Shown here: positions 60,206 through 64,000 of the stretch, in pieces
Layout: each line of letters opens with the position of its first letter
Position numbering within the stretch: the stretch's first letter is position 1
Origin: Bifidobacterium [indicum] DSM 20214 = LMG 11587
Lineage (GTDB): Bacteria; Actinomycetota; Actinomycetes; Actinomycetales; Bifidobacteriaceae
Reading direction: 5' to 3'
DNA length: 64,000 nt
Assembly (NCBI RefSeq): GCF_000706765.1
Contig: NZ_CP006018.1
Location: 1,240,001 to 1,304,000, forward strand
Program-made: the position numbers and the translations under genes
Notes under the pieces: generated by a model
Seen by the model: only the letters and a program-made list of their open reading frames with translations
Told to the model about the DNA's origin: nothing
The model's database searches: none

Positions 60206-61120
60206 ATGACCATTGAAGAAACTCCATTGGAGCACGTGGTAAAGGTCCTGGATGTCGCAGGGACGGGCCAGGAGGGTGCCCACACCCTGTTTGAGGGGGA
60301 CTCTCTCTACTTCCCCACCAAGAGAATATACGGGGGGCAGATCGTGGCCCAGGCCATCATGGCCGGGTCACGGACCGTCCCCGAGGGGCGGCAGCCCAAC
60401 TCTGCCCACGCCTACTTCCTCCGTACAGGCAGTATCGAGGAGAAGGTCGGAATCGATGTGGAGACCATGCGTGACGGCAGGTCCTTTTCCTCGCGCCGTG
60501 CCGATGTGACCCAGTCCAAGGGCACGATACTGACAACCATCCTCTCCTATCAGGAGCCCGGACAGCAGGGCGTCAGGTACGCAGACCCCATGCCCACGGA
60601 TCTGCCCGACCCCGAGGATTTGACCAGCGCAAAGGACCTGATGCGTCCCTATGCCGAGAAGTCTCCCTTCGCCGACTATTACGTGACCCAGTCGCCTTTC
60701 GACATCCGCCACCTGGGCAGGACCGTCCTGATGGGTGTCGACAAGGAGGCCGTTGCCAACGATTCCGGTCGTCAGATGGTATGGAGCCGGACCGATGGGC
60801 ACCTGGACATGTCGCAGACTATGAACCGTGCCCTCCTAGCGCTTGAGTGCGACCAAATCATGATGGAGCCCGCCCTGCGGCGCTCCGGCCTGGGAATCAC
60901 CACCAGGGGAATCTCCTTCGCCTCCATCGACCACTCCATGTGGTGGTATCAGGACATCGATCTCAACCAGTGGCACCTCTTCGTCCAGGATTCCCCGGTT
61001 GCCGACCATGGCCGCAGCCTCTGCGTGGCCAAGGTCTACACCCAGGATGGGGCTCTTGCCGCCACAATGGTGCAGGAGGCCATGATTCGGGTTCCCCAGG
61101 ACGACCAGGAGAAGGCCTGA
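60206..61120 (+). CDS. tesB: Acyl-CoA thioesterase II
   Basis: A 304-residue double hot-dog thioesterase hydrolysing medium- to long-chain acyl-CoA. Family features: TKRIYGGQIVAQAIMAG in the first repeat, HAYFLRTGSIEEKVGIDVE, RDGRSFSSRR, and in the second repeat ASIDHSMWW followed by DLNQWHLFVQDSPVADHGR. The ATG at 60206 sits after GGGGGAG. It lies 40 bases after ettA and is probably co-transcribed with it. The region after the stop contains two interleaved inverted repeats. Confidence 0.92.
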   Translation: MTIEETPLEHVVKVLDVAGTGQEGAHTLFEGDSLYFPTKRIYGGQIVAQAIMAGSRTVPEGRQPNSAHAYFLRTGSIEEKVGIDVETMRDGRSFSSRRADVTQSKGTILTTILSYQEPGQQGVRYADPMPTDLPDPEDLTSAKDLMRPYAEKSPFADYYVTQSPFDIRHLGRTVLMGVDKEAVANDSGRQMVWSRTDGHLDMSQTMNRALLALECDQIMMEPALRRSGLGITTRGISFASIDHSMWWYQDIDLNQWHLFVQDSPVADHGRSLCVAKVYTQDGALAATMVQEAMIRVPQDDQEKA

Positions 61121-61133
61121 TATCTGGTTGCTT

Positions 61134-61184
61134 CCGGCCTCTCATGTGACTCCGTCCACGTCGTTGAGAGGCCGGAGTCACATG
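61134..61184. repeat. Two interleaved inverted repeats between convergent tesB and DUF3180 gene
   Basis: Arms A (CCGGCCTCTCA, 61134-61144) and A' (61165-61175) are perfect complements; arms B (CATGTGACTCCG, 61143-61154) and B' (61173-61184) are also perfect complements. The order A-B-A'-B' means the two stems either exclude one another or form a pseudoknot in RNA. The position suggests a transcript end for one or both convergent genes; there is no T run. Confidence 0.75.
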
Positions 61185-61200
61185 TAGATTGCTGCATGGC

Positions 61201-61725
61201 TCAGCGGTCCATGCTCTCTTTCTGAGCCGCATCCGGCAAGCGACGCTTTGCGGAATTCCGCTTCTTGGGATTCTCGGGCCCCTCATCCGGAGGTAGCTGG
61301 CAGAGCCACTCCCCCACAGCCCCGATGACCACATCAATCAGACACACTGCCGAAGCAGCCAGGCATTCCCGCATGACCGCTGCATAGTAGGGCGCGCTGG
61401 AATGACCCATGCTGACCAGGGCCTGGCTGCCATACCACCCAAGAAGGGCAGCGCAAGCAATTCCCAGGGATTTGCTCATGACCAGCGTGTTGACGGCAAA
61501 ACGGGAATCCATCTCTTTTCGCTCGCCCTTGGCGTACCTGTGCACCTGGATGGCCATAAGCAGAATCATGACACCGAGGATGAAGAGCAGGAGGGAGACC
61601 AACCAGGGCGCCCCCATCAGGTCGGTTCGGGATGACATGCTGATTTCGGATATGGTCAGGCCTCCTGCTATTCCCAGAATCAGCGCAACCAGGTAGTAGG
61701 CCAACGGCGTACGACGTGTTCTCAT
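61201..61725 (-). CDS. DUF3180-family membrane protein
   Basis: A 174-residue protein with four hydrophobic helices (about 9-27, 38-58, 80-97, 112-135) and a charged C-terminal tail (NPKKRNSAKRRLPD). DUF3180 proteins lie next to folK in many actinobacteria (for example after folB-folK in mycobacteria); here the gene follows the folB-folK remnant with an ATGA overlap, the same arrangement. The function is unknown. Confidence 0.8.
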   Translation of the reverse strand: MRTRRTPLAYYLVALILGIAGGLTISEISMSSRTDLMGAPWLVSLLLFILGVMILLMAIQVHRYAKGERKEMDSRFAVNTLVMSKSLGIACAALLGWYGSQALVSMGHSSAPYYAAVMRECLAASAVCLIDVVIGAVGEWLCQLPPDEGPENPKKRNSAKRRLPDAAQKESMDR

Positions 61726-62813
61726 GACAAACCATCCAATATCCAGTCCTCGGACAGGAGATGCAGGCTTCCCACATCCGGTGCCCTCCGCGAGAGTTCA
61801 GCCACGGATCCGCCGTCTGGACCGACCAGAACAGCATCGGCATCCAGGGCGGCCCAAGGCACTAGGACCGAAGCCCTGGTAGCCGCCCCGGCCAGGGGCA
61901 ACCTCAACCCGTCCTCATCGACCTCCAAGCCCTCGTAATCGACGACACTCAAGACGAGGGGGCCGGAACCCTCCGATCCGGGGTCTCCGCCCCGGCAAGT
62001 GGACTCAATCATGGTCAGGGTCCGATAGAGGTCCCGAGGCCCCAACGGTGTCTGCACCATGACCACGGCGCAGAGGCTGGGGCCACGCCCGGCACCCGGA
62101 TGGACGGAAGAGTACAAAGGCGATATCCCGACTACCTGACTACCCGGGACCCCGTCCAAGGATGCCAGGGCCACATACATGGCCTGCTTGGAGTTCTCAT
62201 CGACGCACTCCATGGCAACAACCGCCTGATGCATCTGAACGGGACCTTCAGCCTCGGACGTATCCATTTGCGGCTCGGACGGCCACCTGCCATCCGTGTC
62301 ATCCACATCCGCGCCTGAGCCGATTCGCATATGGTCTTCATCCGCATAGTGCCGGTTCCGCGCCTCGTCATGATGTCTGGCGAGCCCCACGCCCAAGGCC
62401 GGATGAGAGGCGGAACGTGCCTGCGTCTGGCGGGCCTCCCCGCTTCCTGGCTCCACCGGGGCAGCCCCATGCTCCTGGGCTGAAACCAGGGAGGCCAGGG
62501 TGGCCTGACCATCCCCTTCAGCAGCCCTTTCGATGGTCACGGTCACCTGAAAGTCCGCCTCGGTCTGATCATCGGCGCCTAGACGGGTTACCGATACCCT
62601 GGTCCGCCTGACCTGATGCGAGAGAAGGATGGCATCAGCCACTCTCGTGGTCAGGGCCTCAAGAAGATCCGTGGAGTCATGCTCAATCAGGGAGATAATC
62701 CTATTGACCACCTGGACATAATCCACGGTTGCGGTCGCATCATCAAACCTGCCGGCCTCGCTCAAATCAAGGAAAAGCGTGGCCATCGACCTGGTAGGTG
62801 TAATCGTGTCCAT
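61722..62813 (-). CDS. Degenerate FolB-FolK fusion (probably not catalytic)
   Basis: A 363-residue protein. The first about 100 residues align with dihydroneopterin aldolase from its second strand onward (AGRFDDATATVDYVQVVNRI; DLLEALTTRVADAIL), but the GV.D.E segment with the catalytic Glu is absent. The conserved KPGA reads TRLGA, losing the catalytic Lys. A polar linker (about 105-190) leads to a HPPK-like domain (VVGISPLYSS; VLVPWAALDADAV). There GSN.G and RTLDLD are replaced (LVLSVVDY), removing the Mg-binding Asp pair. The frame is intact, so it may keep another role or be decaying. Neighbours folE and folP are missing. Confidence 0.75.
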   Translation of the reverse strand: MDTITPTRSMATLFLDLSEAGRFDDATATVDYVQVVNRIISLIEHDSTDLLEALTTRVADAILLSHQVRRTRVSVTRLGADDQTEADFQVTVTIERAAEGDGQATLASLVSAQEHGAAPVEPGSGEARQTQARSASHPALGVGLARHHDEARNRHYADEDHMRIGSGADVDDTDGRWPSEPQMDTSEAEGPVQMHQAVVAMECVDENSKQAMYVALASLDGVPGSQVVGISPLYSSVHPGAGRGPSLCAVVMVQTPLGPRDLYRTLTMIESTCRGGDPGSEGSGPLVLSVVDYEGLEVDEDGLRLPLAGAATRASVLVPWAALDADAVLVGPDGGSVAELSRRAPDVGSLHLLSEDWILDGLS

Positions 62814-62818
62814 CAGGA

Positions 62819-62844
62819 GGACTCAGGGGCTTGGCCCTGAGTCC
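62819..62844 (-). terminator. Hairpin between ftsH and the folB-folK remnant
   Basis: GGACTCAGGG (62819-62828) and CCCTGAGTCC (62835-62844) form a perfect 10-bp stem with a 6-base loop. On the minus strand TCCT follows directly before the downstream ATG, so it could end ftsH transcripts or limit translation of the remnant gene. Confidence 0.55.
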
Positions 62845-62955
62845 GCTCAGTTGAATCGAATCCATGCGTCAGCCCCTCTCAGCGGCACAGCAATCCCCAC
62901 ACCCCATCACGACCAGGGCGACAGGCCACACAGCGCTTGTGGCGCCGAAAACCCA

Positions 62956-64000
62956 CTACCCCTGTGCGGGGGTGGTATTCGATGCCGGACCGGACGGGGA
63001 GGTCGTGCCGGTCACACTCCGCTCAAGCTCTTTGGGGATCTCCACCGGTGGCAGTTCGGAATCGGGCCGATTCACATCGGAGAGCCAAAGCTCCCGCTCA
63101 GGCGCTTTTCTCAGATTGGCGAAGATTGCAGCCAGCTCATCCTTGTTCAGGGTTTCCTTGACCAGGAGCTGACGGACCAGCTCATCCAGCACATCCCTGT
63201 TCCTGCTGATGATCTGCCAGGCCTCAGTGTGGGCGGTCTCGACCAGGTCGAGGACCTCCCTGTCTATGACTTCGGCAGTCTGCTCCGAGTAGGCCCGGGG
63301 CTTCAGGGCGTCAAGACCGGAATCCTGATCGCTTCCATCAGCCCACTTGATGGCACCCAGTTTGGATGAGAACCCATACTCGACCACCATCTGACGGGCG
63401 ATGCTGGTGGCTTTCTCAATGTCGTTGGAGGCTCCGGTGGTCGGGTCGTGGAAGACAACCTCCTCGGCCACACGGCCACCCATGGCGTAGGCCATCTGGT
63501 CCAGGAGTTCGTTGCGAGACTGGGAGTAACGGTCCTGGGTGGGCATGACGGCCGTGTAGCCCAAAGCACGGCCACGAGGAAGGATGGTGACCTTGGTGAC
63601 CGGATCGGTGTGGTGAAGGGCGGCGGCAACCATGGCGTGACCACCTTCGTGGTAGGCCGTATTGCGCATTTCCTCCAGGGCCATCCCCTTGGTACGACGT
63701 CGGGGACCGCTGAGCACACGGTCGATGGCCTCGTCGATGGCCCGGTTGTCGATCAGCTGCGCATCCGAGCGGGCCGTCAGGAGCGCGGCCTCATTCAGAA
63801 CATTCGCCAAGTCCGCACCGGTGAATCCGGGGGTGCGGACCGCAACGGTGTGCAGGTCGACATCCGGCACGAACGGCTTCCCCTTGGCATGAACCCTGAG
63901 GATGGCCTCACGCCCCTCCAGGTCAGGTGCCTCAACGGCCACCTGACGGTCGAAACGACCGGGACGCAGCAGGGCCGAATCCAGAATGTCGGGTCGGTTG
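62956..64000 (-). CDS. ftsH: ATP-dependent zinc metalloprotease FtsH, C-terminal part (5' end outside window)
   Basis: About 348 codons are visible; the frame is open through 64000. It starts within the AAA module at [20 protein letters not shown], the second region of homology with the arginine finger, then the [16 protein letters not shown] sensor-2 segment. The protease domain follows, with the zinc motif HEGGH and the third ligand Asp in the later helical part. The C-terminal tail ([16 protein letters not shown]) is Pro/Ser/Thr-rich. FtsH is a membrane-anchored hexamer that degrades unstable membrane and cytosolic proteins; the transmembrane part is beyond the edge. Confidence 0.96.
   Translation of the reverse strand, partial: NRPDILDSALLRPGRFDRQVAVEAPDLEGREAILRVHAKGKPFVPDVDLHTVAVRTPGFTGADLANVLNEAALLTARSDAQLIDNRAIDEAIDRVLSGPRRRTKGMALEEMRNTAYHEGGHAMVAAALHHTDPVTKVTILPRGRALGYTAVMPTQDRYSQSRNELLDQMAYAMGGRVAEEVVFHDPTTGASNDIEKATSIARQMVVEYGFSSKLGAIKWADGSDQDSGLDALKPRAYSEQTAEVIDREVLDLVETAHTEAWQIISRNRDVLDELVRQLLVKETLNKDELAAIFANLRKAPERELWLSDVNRPDSELPPVEIPKELERSVTGTTSPSGPASNTTPAQG

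Overview
The window reads as a chromosomal segment of a high-GC actinobacterium, most likely a Bifidobacterium. The gene content points that way: a GH42 beta-galactosidase, the prfB-ftsE-ftsX-CHAP hydrolase-smpB block, luxS, a bL31 with zinc-binding cysteines, dapD, coaX, a DUF3180 gene next to a folB-folK remnant, and ftsH. A citrate synthase, an Ohr-type peroxidase and a TesB thioesterase might fit an insect-associated Bifidobacterium (B. asteroides-like), but the sequence alone cannot prove the species. Most genes lie on the minus strand. I see no insertion sequence, prophage, plasmid function or CRISPR array.

Layout. 0-3.3 kb: edge of a membrane protein gene divergent from a Cys-containing helix-turn-helix regulator, then an MFS transporter and a HAD phosphatase. 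3.4-12.9 kb: dnaG-dgt, ohr, alr, a GNAT acetyltransferase, luxS, recQ. 13.0-18.5 kb: a five-gene Opp/Dpp-type peptide ABC operon. 18.7-24.3 kb: coaX, GH42 beta-galactosidase, an RluA-type pseudouridine synthase, glmS. 24.5-27.5 kb: a polar amino-acid ABC operon behind a 10-bp-phased TGCAT operator array. 27.8-33.8 kb: smpB, a secreted CHAP hydrolase, ftsX, an unusually long ftsE, prfB, and a 43-residue membrane peptide gene. 34-44 kb: dapD, gltA, map, an HdeD-like protein, an M13 metallopeptidase, ssb, an exonuclease III, proS. 44-54.8 kb: PIF1/RecD-like helicase, orn, guaB, a WecA/TagO-type transferase, tsaC, prmC-prfA, rpmE, a frameshifted acetoin/diacetyl reductase, and a MalY-type beta-lyase. 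54.8-55.7 kb: a long non-coding stretch with a good promoter, several strong hairpins and a terminator (candidate ncRNA), followed by a CAT-anticodon tRNA. 55.8-64 kb: an orphan peptide-binding lipoprotein, a YkoE-like ECF S component, ettA, tesB, DUF3180, a decayed folB-folK fusion, and the C-terminal part of ftsH.

Functionally this is mostly core housekeeping: replication and repair (dnaG, dgt, recQ, ssb, orn, exonuclease III), translation (prfA, prfB, prmC, proS, map, rpmE, smpB, tsaC, ettA) and cell wall and division (alr, glmS, dapD, ftsEX plus CHAP hydrolase, undecaprenyl-phosphate sugar transferase). Nutrient uptake and redox or one-carbon functions are interspersed. The points most worth a second look are the candidate ncRNA at about 55.08-55.49 kb, the loss of folE-folP together with a catalytically stripped FolB-FolK remnant beside ftsH, the frameshift in the acetoin reductase gene, interleaved inverted repeats at 61.13-61.18 kb, the TGCAT operator array at 27.5 kb, and several apparently leaderless genes. 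Start codons were chosen from Shine-Dalgarno or -10 spacing and protein family, so many differ from the longest possible reading frame.
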